Notes: generated from the letters alone by a model not told the origin. Shown: positions 29,190-44,200, counted from the first letter of the stretch. The stretch is DNA of 64,000 nucleotides from Apostichopus japonicus (GCF_037975245.1 NC_092581.1:7097501-7161500); one strand, 5' to 3'. A program made the numbers and translations.

Positions 29190-30914
29190 ACGGAACATTC
29201 GATTGATCGGTACCGCACATTCGATTGATCGGTACCGCACATTCGATTAATCGGTAACGAGCATTCGATTGATCGGTACCGTACATTCGATAATTCAGTA
29301 CGGCACATTCGATTGATCGGTACCGCATATTCGATTGATCGGTACGGTACATTCGATTGATCGGTACCGCACATTCGATTGATCGGTACGGAACATTCGA
29401 TTGATCGGGACGGAACATTCGATTGATCGGTACCGCACATTCGATTGATCGGTACGGAACATTCGATTGATCGGTTCGGAACATTCGATTGATCTGTACG
29501 GAACATTCGATTGATCGGTACGGAATATTCGTTTGATCGGTACTGCACATTCGATTGATCGGTACCGCATTTTCCATTGATCGGTGCCGCACATTCGATT
29601 AATCGGTAACGAACTTTCGATTGATCGGTACCGCACATTCGATTGATCGGTACCGTACATTCGATTGATCGGTACGGCACATTCGATTGGTCGGTACAGC
29701 ACATTCCATTGATCGGCAAGGAACTTTCGATTGATCGGTACCGCACATTCGATTGATCGGTACCGTACATTCGATTGATCGGTACGGCACATTCGATTGG
29801 TCGGTACAGCACATTCCATTGATCGGCACGGAACATTCGATTGATCGGTACCGCACATTCGTTTCTTCAGTACGGCACATCCGATTGATCGGTACTGAAC
29901 AATCGATTGATCGGGACGGAACATTCGATTGATCGGTACCGCACATTCGATTGATCGGTACCACACATTCGATTGATCTGTACGGAACATTCGATTGATC
30001 GGTACGGAATATTCGTTTGATCGGTACTGCACATTCGATTGATAGGTACCGCATTTTCCATTGATCGGTGCCGCATATTCGATTGATCGGTACGGAACAT
30101 TCGATTGATCGGTACCGTACATTCGATTGATCGGTACCGCATATTCGATTGATCGGTACGGAACATTCGATTGATCGGTACTGAACTTTCGATTGATCGG
30201 TACCGCACATTCGATTAATCGGCAACGAACATTCGATTGATCGGTACCGCACATTCGATTGATCGGTACGGAACATTCGATTGATCGGTACCGTACATTC
30301 GATTGATCGGTACGGCACATTCGATTGATCGGTACGGAACATTCAATTAATCGGTAACGAACATTTGATTGATCGGTACCGCACGTTCGATTGATCGGTA
30401 CGGAACATTCGATTGATCGGTACCGAACATTCGATTGATCGCTACGGAACATTCGTTTGATCGATACGGAACATTCGATTGATCGGTACCGCACATTCGA
30501 TTATTCAGTACGGAACATTCGATTGATCGGTACGTCACATTCGATTGGTCGGTACCGTACATTCGATTGATCGGTACGGAACATTCAATTAATCGGTAAC
30601 GAACATTTGATTGATCGGTACCGTACGTTCGATTGATCGGTACGGAACATTCGATTGATCGGTACCGAACATTCGATTGATCGCTACGGAACATTCGATT
30701 GATCGGTACTGAACATTCGTTTGATCGGTACCGCACATTCGATTGATCGGTACCGTACATTCGATTAATCGGTACGGAACATTCGATTGATCGGTACGGA
30801 ACATTCGATTGGTCGGTACGGAACATTCGATTGATCGGTACCGCACATTCGATTGATCGGTACGGAACATTCGATTGATCGGGACGGAACATTCGATTGA
30901 TCGGTACCGCACAT
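29190..30914. repeat. 1,694-bp tandem HOR, copy 1
   Basis: It aligns with 30,884-32,608 at shift 1,694 bp (77 x 22). Shared points include TCGGTAACGAGC (29,240 and 30,934), GATAATTCAG (29,289 and 30,983) and the TACGTCAC monomer (near 30,531 and 32,225). The alignment ends near 30,930/32,624. Differences cluster near 30,703/32,397, where GATTGATCGGTACTG pairs with GATTGTTCGGCACTG. Confidence 0.9.
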
Positions 30915-32608
30915 TCGATTGATCGGTACCGCACATTCGATTAATCGGTAACGAGCATTCGATTGATCGGTACCGTACATTCGATAATTCAGTACGGCAC
31001 ATTCGATTGATCGGTACCGCATATTCGATTGATCGGTACGGTACATTCGATTGATCGGTACCGCACATTCGATTGATCGGTACGGAACATTCGATTGATC
31101 GGGACGGAACATTCGATTGATCGGTACCGCACATTCGATTGATCGGTACGGAACATTCGATTGATCGGTTCGGAACATTCGATTGATCTGTACGGAACAT
31201 TCGATTGATCGGTACGGAATATTCGTTTGATCGGTACTGCACATTCGATTGATCGGTACCGCATTTTCCATTGATCGGTGCCGCACATTCGATTAATCGG
31301 TAACGAACTTTCGATTGATCGGTACCGCACATTCGATTGATCGGTACCGTACATTCGATTGATCGGTACGGCACATTCGATTGGTCGGTACAGCACATTC
31401 CATTGATCGGCAAGGAACTTTCGATTGATCGGTACCGCACATTCGATTGATCGGTACCGTACATTCGATTGATCGGTACGGCACATTCGATTGGTCGGTA
31501 CAGCACATTCCATTGATCGGCACGGAACATTCGATTGATCGGTACCGCACATTCGTTTCTTCAGTACGGCACATCCGATTGATCGGTACTGAACAATCGA
31601 TTGATCGGGACGGAACATTCGATTGATCGGTACCGCACATTCGATTGATCGGTACCACACATTCGATTGATCTGTACGGAACATTCGATTGATCGGTACG
31701 GAATATTCGTTTGATCGGTACTGCACATTCGATTGATAGGTACCGCATTTTCCATTGATCGGTGCCGCATATTCGATTGATCGGTACGGAACATTCGATT
31801 GATCGGTACCGTACATTCGATTGATCGGTACCGCATATTCGATTGATCGGTACGGAACATTCGATTGATCGGTACTGAACTTTCGATTGATCGGTACCGC
31901 ACATTCGATTAATCGGCAACGAACATTCGATTGATCGGTACCGCACATTCGATTGATCGGTACGGAACATTCGATTGATCGGTACCGTACATTCGATTGA
32001 TCGGTACGGCACATTCGATTGATCGGTACGGAACATTCAATTAATCGGTAACGAACATTTGATTGATCGGTACCGCACGTTCGATTGATCGGTACGGAAC
32101 ATTCGATTGATCGGTACCGAACATTCGATTGATCGCTACGGAACATTCGTTTGATCGATACGGAACATTCGATTGATCGGTACCGCACATTCGATTATTC
32201 AGTACGGAACATTCGATTGATCGGTACGTCACATTCGATTGGTCGGTACCGTACATTCGATTGATCGGTACGGAACATTCAATTAATCGGTAACGAACAT
32301 TTGATTGATCGGTACCGTACGTTCGATTGATCGGTACGGAACATTCGATTGATCGGTACCGAACATTCGATTGATCGCTACGGAACATTCGATTGTTCGG
32401 CACTGAACATTCGTTTGATCGGTACCGCACATTCGATTGATCGGTACCGTACATTCGATTAATCGGTACGGAACATTCGATTGATCGGTACGGAACATTC
32501 GATTGGTCGGTACGGAACATTCGATTGATCGGTACCGCACATTCGATTGATCGGTACGGAACATTCGATTGATCGGGACGGAACATTCGATTGATCGGTA
32601 CCGCACAT
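30915..32608. repeat. 1,694-bp tandem HOR, copy 2
   Basis: Second copy of the 77-monomer unit. Its right part, from about 31,890, is also the left end of the 6,333 bp duplication, so that larger event started inside this unit. It therefore post-dates, or was superimposed on, the 1,694 bp duplication. Confidence 0.9.
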
Positions 32609-35600
32609 TCGATTGATCGGTACGGAACATTCGATTGATCGGTTCGGAACATTCGATTGATCTGTACGGAACATTCGATTGATCGGTACGGAATATTCGT
32701 TTGATCGGTACTGCACATTCGATTGATCGGTACCGCATTTTCCATTGATCGGTGCCGCACATTCGATTAATCGGTAACGAACTTTCGATTAATCGGTACC
32801 GCACATTCGATTGATCGGTACCGTACATTCGATTGATCGGTACGGCACATTCGATTGGTCGGTACAGCACATTCCATTGATCGGCACGGAACTTTCGATT
32901 GATCGGTACCGCACATTCGATTGATCGGTACCGTACATTCGATTGATCGGTACGGCACATTCGATTGGTCGGTACAGCACATTCCATTGATCGGCACGGA
33001 ACATTCGATTGATCGGTACCGCACATTCGTTTCTTCAGTACGGCACATCCGATTGATCGGTACTGAACAATCGATTGATCGGGACGGAACATTCGATTGA
33101 TCGGTACCGCACATTCGATTGATCGGTACCACACATTCGATTGATCTGTACGGAACATTCGATTGATCGGTACGGAATATTCGTTTGATCGGTACTGCAC
33201 ATTCGATTGATAGGTACCGCATTTTCCATTGATCGGTGCCGCACATTCGATTGATCGGTACGGAACATTCGATTGATCGGGAGGGAACATTCGATTGATC
33301 GGTACCGCACATTCGATTGATCAGTACGGAACATTCGATTGATCGGTACCGTACATTCGATTGATCGGTACCGCATATTCGATTGATCGGTACGGAACAT
33401 TCGATTGATCGGTACTGAACTTTCGATTGATCGGTACCGCACATTCGATTAATCGGCAACGAACATTCGATTGATCGGTACCGCACATTCGATTGATCGG
33501 TACGGAACATTCGATTGATCGGTACCGTACATTCGATTGATCGGTACGGCACATTCGATTGATCGGTACGGAACATTCAATTAATCGGTAACGAACATTT
33601 GATTGATCGGTACCGCACGTTCGATTGATCGGTACGGAACATTCGATTGATCGGTACCGAACATTCGATTGATCGCTACGGAACATTCGTTTGATCGATA
33701 CGGAACATTCGATTGATCGGTACCGCACATTCGATTATTCAGTACGGAACATTCGATTGATCGGTACGTCACATTCGATTGGTCGGTACCGCACATTCCA
33801 TTGATCGGCACGGAATATTCGATTGATCGGTACCGCACATTCGATTCTTCAGTACGGCACATTCGATTGATCGGTACGGAACATTCGATTGATCGGTACC
33901 GCATATTCCATTATTCGGTAGAGCACATTCGATTGATCGGTACCGCACATTCGATTGATCGGTACGGAACATTCGATTGATCGGTACGGAACATTCGATT
34001 GATCGGTACCGCACATTCGATTGATCGGTACGGAACATTCGATTGATCGGGACGGAACATTCGATTGATCGGTACCGCACATTCGATTGATCGGTACCGC
34101 TCATTCGATTGATCGGTACGGAACATTCGATTGATCGGTACTGCACAATCGATTGATCGGTACAGAACATTCGATTGATCGGTACCGCATTTTCCAATGA
34201 TCGGTGCCGCACATTCGATTAATCGGTACGGAACATTCGATTGATCGGTACGGAACATTCGATTGATCGGTACGGAACATTCGATTGATCGGTACGGAAC
34301 ATTCGATTGATTGGTACTGAACTTTCGATTGATCGGTACCGCACATTCGATTGATCGGTACGGAACATTCGATTGATCGGTACGGAACATTCGATTAATC
34401 GGTAACGAACATTCGATTGATCGGTACGGAACATTCGATTGATCGGTACCGTACATTCGATTGATCGGTACCGCACATTCGATTGATCGGTACGGAACAT
34501 TCGATTAATCGGTACGGAACATTCGATTAATCGGTAACGAACATTCGATTGATCGGTACCGCACATTCGATTGATCGGTACCGTACATTCGATTAATCGG
34601 TACAACACATTCGATTATTCAGTACGGAACATTCGATTGATTTGTGCGGCACATTCGATTGGTCGGTACCGCACATTCCATTGATCGGCACGGAACATTC
34701 GATTGATCGGTACCGCACATTCGATTCTTCAGTACGGCACAATCGATTGATCGGTACTGAACATTCGGTTGATCGGTACCGCACATTCCATTATTCGGTA
34801 CGGCACATTCGATTGATAGGTACTGAACTTTCGATGGATTGGTACCGCACATTCGATTGATCGGTACGGAACATTCGATTGATCGGGAGGGAACATTCGA
34901 TTGATCGGTAACGCACATTCGATTGATCGGTGCCGCACATGCGATTAATCAGAAAGAACATTCGATTGATCGGTACGGAACATTCGATTGATCGGAACCG
35001 CAACTTCGATTGATCGGTACGGAACATTCGATTGATCGGTACGGGACATTCGATTGATCGGTACCGCACATTCGATTGATCGGTACGGAACATTCGATTA
35101 ATCGGTACTGAACATTCGATTAATCGGTACCGCACATTCGATTGATCGGTACCGCACATTCGATTGATCGGCACGGAAAATTCGATTGATCGGTACGGAA
35201 CATTCGATTGATCGGTACCGTACATTCGATTGATCGGTACTGCACATTCGATTGATCGGTACGGAACATTCGATTAATCGGTAACGAACATTCGATTGAT
35301 CGGTACCGCACATTCGATTGATCGGCACCGCACATTCGATTGATCGGTACGGAACATTCGATTGATCGGTACGGAACATTCGATTGATCGGTACGGAACA
35401 TTCGATTGATCGGTACGGAACATTCGATTGATCGGTACCGTACATTCGATTAATCGGTACCACATATTCGATTGATCGGTACCGTACATTCGATTGATCG
35501 GTACGGAACATTTGATTGATCGGTACGGAACATTCGATTGATCGGTACCGCACATTCGATTGATCGGTACCGCACATTCGATTGATCGGTACGGAACATT

Positions 35601-38222
35601 CGATTGATCGGTACTACACATTCGATTGATCGGTACCGTACATTCGATTGATCGGCACCGCACATTCGATTGATCGGTACGGAACATTCGATTGATCGGT
35701 ACGGAACATTCGATTGATCGGTACCGCACATTCGATTGATCGGTACGGAACATTCGATTGATCGGTACGGAACATTCGATTGATCGGTACCGCACATTCG
35801 ATTGATCGGTACGGAACATTCGATTGATCGGTACCGTACATTCGATTGATCAGTACCACATATTCGATTGATCTGTACTGAACATTCGATTAATCGGTAC
35901 CGCACATTCGATTGATCGGTACGGAACATTCAATTGATCGGTACCGCACATTCGATTGATCGGTATGGAACATTCGATTGATCGGGAGGGAACATTCGAT
36001 TGATCGGTGCCGCACATGCGATTAATCAGAAAGAACATTCGATTGATCGGTACGGAACATTCGATTGATCGGAACCGCAACTTCGATTGATCGGTACGGA
36101 ACATTCGATTGATCGGTACGGGACATTCGATTGATCGGTACCGCACATTCGATTGATCGGTACGGAACATTCGATTAATCGGTACTGAACATTCGATTAA
36201 TCGGTACCGCACATTCGATTGATCGGTACCGCACATTCGATTGATCGGCACGGAAAATTCGATTGATCGGTACGGAACATTCGATTGATCGGTACCGTAC
36301 ATTCGATTGATCGGTACTGCACATTCGATTGATCGGTACGGAACATTCGATTAATCGGTAACGAACATTCGATTGATCGGTACCGCACATTCGATTGATC
36401 GGCACCGCACATTCGATTGATCGGTACGGAACATTCGATTGATCGGTACGGAACATTCGATTGATCGGTACCGCACATTCGATTGATCGGTACGGAACAT
36501 TCGATTGATCGGTACCGTACATTCGATTAATCGGTACCACATATTCCATTGATCGGTACCGTACATTCGATTGATCGGTACGGAACATTTGATTGATCGG
36601 TACGGAACATTCGATTGATCGGTACCGCACATTCGATTGATCGGTACCGCACATTCGATTGATCGGTACGGAACATTCGATTGATCGGTACTACACATTC
36701 GATTGATCGGTACGGAACATTCGATTGATCGGCACCGCACATTCGATTGATCGGTACGGAACATTCGATTGATCGGTACGGAACATTCGATTGATCGGTA
36801 CCGCACATTCGATTGATCGGTACGGAACATTCGATTGATCGGTACGGAACATTCGATTGATCGGTACTACAAATTCGATTGATCGGTACTACAAATTCGA
36901 TTGATCGGTACCGTACATTCGATTGATCGGTACCGCACATTCGATTGATCGGTACGGAACATTCGATTAATCGGTAACGAACATTCGATTGATCGGTACC
37001 GCACATTCGATTGATCGGTACGGAACATTCGTTTGATCGGTACGGGACATTCGATTGATCGGTACCGCACATTCGATTATTCAGTACGGAACATTCGATT
37101 GATCGGTACGGCACATTCGATTGGTCGGTACCGCACATTCGATTGATCGGTACGGAACATTCGATTGATCGGTACGGAACATTCGATTGATCGGTACGGA
37201 ACATTCGATTGATCGGTACGGAACATCGATTGATCGGTACCGTACATTCGATTAATCGGTACCACATATTCGATTGATCGGTACCGTACATTCGATTGAT
37301 CGGTACTGCACATTCGATTGATCGGTACCGTACATTCGATTAATCGGTAACGAACATTCGATTGATCGGTACCGCACATTCGATTGATCGCCACCGCACA
37401 TTCGATTGATCGGTGCGGAACATTCGATTGATCGGTACGGAACATTCGATTGATCGGTACCGCACATTCGATTGATCGGTACCGCACATTCGATTGATCG
37501 GTACCGTACATTCGATTAATCGGTACTACACATTCGATTGATCGGTACGGAACATTCGATTGATCGGTACCGTACATTCGATTGATCGGTACGGAACATT
37601 CGATTGATCGGTACGGAACATTCGATTGATCGGTACGGAACATTCGATTGATCGGTTCTACAAATTCGAATGATCGGTACCGTACATTCGATTGATCGGT
37701 ACCGCACATTCGATTGATCGGTACCGCACATTCGATTGATCGGTACGGAACATTCGATTGATCGGTACCGTACATTCGATTGATCGGTACGGAACATTCG
37801 ATTGATCGGTACCGCACATTCGATTGATCGGTACCGTACATTCGATTAATCGGTACCAAACATTGGATTGATCGGTACGGAACATTCGATTGATCGGTAC
37901 CGTACATTCGATTAATCGGTACGGAAAATTCGATTGATCGGTACGGAACATTCGATTGATCGGTACCGTACATTCGATTGATCGGGACTGCACATTCGAT
38001 TAATCGGTACGGAACATTCGATTAATCGGTAACGAACATTCGATTGATCGGTACCGCACATTCGATTGATCGGCACCGCACATTCGATTGATCGGTACGG
38101 AACATTCGATTGATCGGTACGGAACATTCGATTGATCGGTTCCGCACATTCGATTGATCGGTACGAAACATTCGATTGATCGGTACCGTACATTCGATTA
38201 ATCGGTACCACATATTCGATTG
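31890..38222. repeat. 6,333-bp tandem segmental duplication, copy 1
   Basis: The marker AATCGGCAACGAAC at 31,911 recurs at 38,244, and the alignment at shift 6,333 runs to 38,222/44,555. To the left, 31,881 has GGTACTGAAC while 38,214 does not match. 6,333 is three short of 288 x 22. This copy holds exactly three 21 bp units: two GCGATTAATCAG units (34,941 and 36,018) and a GGAACATCGATTG unit near 37,226. Other internal structure includes about 25.98-26.76 kb re-used at 33.24-34.24 kb (shifts 7,260 and 7,480). Confidence 0.94.
34920..36917. repeat. Nested 1,077-bp duplication inside 6,333-bp copy 1
   Basis: About 34,920-35,840 and 35,997-36,917 align at shift 1,077 (49 x 22 minus 1), anchored on the 21 bp GCGATTAATCAG unit (34,941 and 36,018), GGAACCGCAACTTCG and GGCACGGAAAATTCG. 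One monomer (GGTAACGCAC) upstream of the anchor is missing from the second copy. The same pair appears at 41,253-43,250, so this duplication is older than the 6,333 bp one. Confidence 0.9.
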
Positions 38223-41200
38223 ATCGGTACCGCACATTCGATTAATCGGCAACGAACATTCGATTGATCGGTACCGCACATTCGATTGATCGGTACGGAA
38301 CATTCGATTGATCGGTACCGTACATTCGATTGATCGGTACGGCACATTCGATTGATCGGTACGGAACATTCAATTAATCGGTAACGAACATTTGATTGAT
38401 CGGTACCGCACGTTCGATTGATCGGTACGGAACATTCGATTGATCGGTACCGAACATTCGATTGATCGCTACGGAACATTCGTTTGATCGATACGGAACA
38501 TTCGATTGATCGGTACCGCACATTCGATTATTCAGTACGGAACATTCGATTGATCGGTACGTCACATTCGATTGGTCGGTACCGTACATTCGATTGATCG
38601 GTACGGAACATTCAATTAATCGGTAACGAACATTTGATTGATCGGTACCGTACGTTCGATTGATCGGTACGGAACATTCGATTGATCGGTACCGAACATT
38701 CGATTGATCGCTACGGAACATTCGATTGTTCGGCACTGAACATTCGTTTGATCGGTACCGCACATTCGATTGATCGGTACCGTACATTCGATTAATCGGT
38801 ACGGAACATTCGATTGATCGGTACGGAACATTCGATTGGTCGGTACGGAACATTCGATTGATCGGTACCGCACATTCGATTGATCGGTACGGAACATTCG
38901 ATTGATCGGGACGGAACATTCGATTGATCGGTACCGCACATTCGATTGATCGGTACGGAACATTCGATTGATCGGTTCGGAACATTCGATTGATCTGTAC
39001 GGAACATTCGATTGATCGGTACGGAATATTCGTTTGATCGGTACTGCACATTCGATTGATCGGTACCGCATTTTCCATTGATCGGTGCCGCACATTCGAT
39101 TAATCGGTAACGAACTTTCGATTAATCGGTACCGCACATTCGATTGATCGGTACCGTACATTCGATTGATCGGTACGGCACATTCGATTGGTCGGTACAG
39201 CACATTCCATTGATCGGCACGGAACTTTCGATTGATCGGTACCGCACATTCGATTGATCGGTACCGTACATTCGATTGATCGGTACGGCACATTCGATTG
39301 GTCGGTACAGCACATTCCATTGATCGGCACGGAACATTCGATTGATCGGTACCGCACATTCGTTTCTTCAGTACGGCACATCCGATTGATCGGTACTGAA
39401 CAATCGATTGATCGGGACGGAACATTCGATTGATCGGTACCGCACATTCGATTGATCGGTACCACACATTCGATTGATCTGTACGGAACATTCGATTGAT
39501 CGGTACGGAATATTCGTTTGATCGGTACTGCACATTCGATTGATAGGTACCGCATTTTCCATTGATCGGTGCCGCACATTCGATTGATCGGTACGGAACA
39601 TTCGATTGATCGGGAGGGAACATTCGATTGATCGGTACCGCACATTCGATTGATCAGTACGGAACATTCGATTGATCGGTACCGTACATTCGATTGATCG
39701 GTACCGCATATTCGATTGATCGGTACGGAACATTCGATTGATCGGTACTGAACTTTCGATTGATCGGTACCGCACATTCGATTAATCGGCAACGAACATT
39801 CGATTGATCGGTACCGCACATTCGATTGATCGGTACGGAACATTCGATTGATCGGTACCGTACATTCGATTGATCGGTACGGCACATTCGATTGATCGGT
39901 ACGGAACATTCAATTAATCGGTAACGAACATTTGATTGATCGGTACCGCACGTTCGATTGATCGGTACGGAACATTCGATTGATCGGTACCGAACATTCG
40001 ATTGATCGCTACGGAACATTCGTTTGATCGATACGGAACATTCGATTGATCGGTACCGCACATTCGATTATTCAGTACGGAACATTCGATTGATCGGTAC
40101 GTCACATTCGATTGGTCGGTACCGCACATTCCATTGATCGGCACGGAATATTCGATTGATCGGTACCGCACATTCGATTCTTCAGTACGGCACATTCGAT
40201 TGATCGGTACGGAACATTCGATTGATCGGTACCGCATATTCCATTATTCGGTAGAGCACATTCGATTGATCGGTACCGCACATTCGATTGATCGGTACGG
40301 AACATTCGATTGATCGGTACGGAACATTCGATTGATCGGTACCGCACATTCGATTGATCGGTACGGAACATTCGATTGATCGGGACGGAACATTCGATTG
40401 ATCGGTACCGCACATTCGATTGATCGGTACCGCTCATTCGATTGATCGGTACGGAACATTCGATTGATCGGTACTGCACAATCGATTGATCGGTACAGAA
40501 CATTCGATTGATCGGTACCGCATTTTCCAATGATCGGTGCCGCACATTCGATTAATCGGTACGGAACATTCGATTGATCGGTACGGAACATTCGATTGAT
40601 CGGTACGGAACATTCGATTGATCGGTACGGAACATTCGATTGATTGGTACTGAACTTTCGATTGATCGGTACCGCACATTCGATTGATCGGTACGGAACA
40701 TTCGATTGATCGGTACGGAACATTCGATTAATCGGTAACGAACATTCGATTGATCGGTACGGAACATTCGATTGATCGGTACCGTACATTCGATTGATCG
40801 GTACCGCACATTCGATTGATCGGTACGGAACATTCGATTAATCGGTACGGAACATTCGATTAATCGGTAACGAACATTCGATTGATCGGTACCGCACATT
40901 CGATTGATCGGTACCGTACATTCGATTAATCGGTACAACACATTCGATTATTCAGTACGGAACATTCGATTGATTTGTGCGGCACATTCGATTGGTCGGT
41001 ACCGCACATTCCATTGATCGGCACGGAACATTCGATTGATCGGTACCGCACATTCGATTCTTCAGTACGGCACAATCGATTGATCGGTACTGAACATTCG
41101 GTTGATCGGTACCGCACATTCCATTATTCGGTACGGCACATTCGATTGATAGGTACTGAACTTTCGATGGATTGGTACCGCACATTCGATTGATCGGTAC

Positions 41201-44200
41201 GGAACATTCGATTGATCGGGAGGGAACATTCGATTGATCGGTAACGCACATTCGATTGATCGGTGCCGCACATGCGATTAATCAGAAAGAACATTCGATT
41301 GATCGGTACGGAACATTCGATTGATCGGAACCGCAACTTCGATTGATCGGTACGGAACATTCGATTGATCGGTACGGGACATTCGATTGATCGGTACCGC
41401 ACATTCGATTGATCGGTACGGAACATTCGATTAATCGGTACTGAACATTCGATTAATCGGTACCGCACATTCGATTGATCGGTACCGCACATTCGATTGA
41501 TCGGCACGGAAAATTCGATTGATCGGTACGGAACATTCGATTGATCGGTACCGTACATTCGATTGATCGGTACTGCACATTCGATTGATCGGTACGGAAC
41601 ATTCGATTAATCGGTAACGAACATTCGATTGATCGGTACCGCACATTCGATTGATCGGCACCGCACATTCGATTGATCGGTACGGAACATTCGATTGATC
41701 GGTACGGAACATTCGATTGATCGGTACGGAACATTCGATTGATCGGTACGGAACATTCGATTGATCGGTACCGTACATTCGATTAATCGGTACCACATAT
41801 TCGATTGATCGGTACCGTACATTCGATTGATCGGTACGGAACATTTGATTGATCGGTACGGAACATTCGATTGATCGGTACCGCACATTCGATTGATCGG
41901 TACCGCACATTCGATTGATCGGTACGGAACATTCGATTGATCGGTACTACACATTCGATTGATCGGTACCGTACATTCGATTGATCGGCACCGCACATTC
42001 GATTGATCGGTACGGAACATTCGATTGATCGGTACGGAACATTCGATTGATCGGTACCGCACATTCGATTGATCGGTACGGAACATTCGATTGATCGGTA
42101 CGGAACATTCGATTGATCGGTACCGCACATTCGATTGATCGGTACGGAACATTCGATTGATCGGTACCGTACATTCGATTGATCAGTACCACATATTCGA
42201 TTGATCTGTACTGAACATTCGATTAATCGGTACCGCACATTCGATTGATCGGTACGGAACATTCAATTGATCGGTACCGCACATTCGATTGATCGGTATG
42301 GAACATTCGATTGATCGGGAGGGAACATTCGATTGATCGGTGCCGCACATGCGATTAATCAGAAAGAACATTCGATTGATCGGTACGGAACATTCGATTG
42401 ATCGGAACCGCAACTTCGATTGATCGGTACGGAACATTCGATTGATCGGTACGGGACATTCGATTGATCGGTACCGCACATTCGATTGATCGGTACGGAA
42501 CATTCGATTAATCGGTACTGAACATTCGATTAATCGGTACCGCACATTCGATTGATCGGTACCGCACATTCGATTGATCGGCACGGAAAATTCGATTGAT
42601 CGGTACGGAACATTCGATTGATCGGTACCGTACATTCGATTGATCGGTACTGCACATTCGATTGATCGGTACGGAACATTCGATTAATCGGTAACGAACA
42701 TTCGATTGATCGGTACCGCACATTCGATTGATCGGCACCGCACATTCGATTGATCGGTACGGAACATTCGATTGATCGGTACGGAACATTCGATTGATCG
42801 GTACCGCACATTCGATTGATCGGTACGGAACATTCGATTGATCGGTACCGTACATTCGATTAATCGGTACCACATATTCCATTGATCGGTACCGTACATT
42901 CGATTGATCGGTACGGAACATTTGATTGATCGGTACGGAACATTCGATTGATCGGTACCGCACATTCGATTGATCGGTACCGCACATTCGATTGATCGGT
43001 ACGGAACATTCGATTGATCGGTACTACACATTCGATTGATCGGTACGGAACATTCGATTGATCGGCACCGCACATTCGATTGATCGGTACGGAACATTCG
43101 ATTGATCGGTACGGAACATTCGATTGATCGGTACCGCACATTCGATTGATCGGTACGGAACATTCGATTGATCGGTACGGAACATTCGATTGATCGGTAC
43201 TACAAATTCGATTGATCGGTACTACAAATTCGATTGATCGGTACTGTACATTCGATTGATCGGTACCGCACATTCGATTGATCGGTACGGAACATTCGAT
43301 TAATCGGTAACGAACATTCGATTGATCGGTACCGCACATTCGATTGATCGGTACGGAACATTCGTTTGATCGGTACGGGACATTCGATTGATCGGTACCG
43401 CACATTCGATTATTCAGTACGGAACATTCGATTGATCGGTACGGCACATTCGATTGGTCGGTACCGCACATTCGATTGATCGGTACGGAACATTCGATTG
43501 ATCGGTACGGAACATTCGATTGATCGGTACGGAACATTCGATTGATCGGTACGGAACATCGATTGATCGGTACCGTACATTCGATTAATCGGTACCACAT
43601 ATTCGATTGATCGGTACCGTACATTCGATTGATCGGTACTGCACATTCGATTGATCGGTACCGTACATTCGATTAATCGGTAACGAACATTCGATTGATC
43701 GGTACCGCACATTCGATTGATCGCCACCGCACATTCGATTGATCGGTGCGGAACATTCGATTGATCGGTACGGAACATTCGATTGATCGGTACCGCACAT
43801 TCGATTGATCGGTACCGCACATTCGATTGATCGGTACCGTACATTCGATTAATCGGTACTACACATTCGATTGATCGGTACGGAACATTCGATTGATCGG
43901 TACCGTACATTCGATTGATCGGTACGGAACATTCGATTGATCGGTACGGAACATTCGATTGATCGGTACGGAACATTCGATTGATCGGTTCTACAAATTC
44001 GAATGATCGGTACCGTACATTCGATTGATCGGTACCGCACATTCGATTGATCGGTACCGCACATTCGATTGATCGGTACGGAACATTCGATTGATCGGTA
44101 CCGTACATTCGATTGATCGGTACGGAACATTCGATTGATCGGTACCGCACATTCGATTGATCGGTACCGTACATTCGATTAATCGGTACCAAACATTGGA

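Noticed and set aside
34642-41193. Plus-strand frames of 72 codons at 34,642 and 40,975, and of 67 codons at 11,651
   Set aside because: Each appears only because clustered variant monomers remove the usual TGA every 66 bp. The first two are copies from the 6,333 bp duplication.
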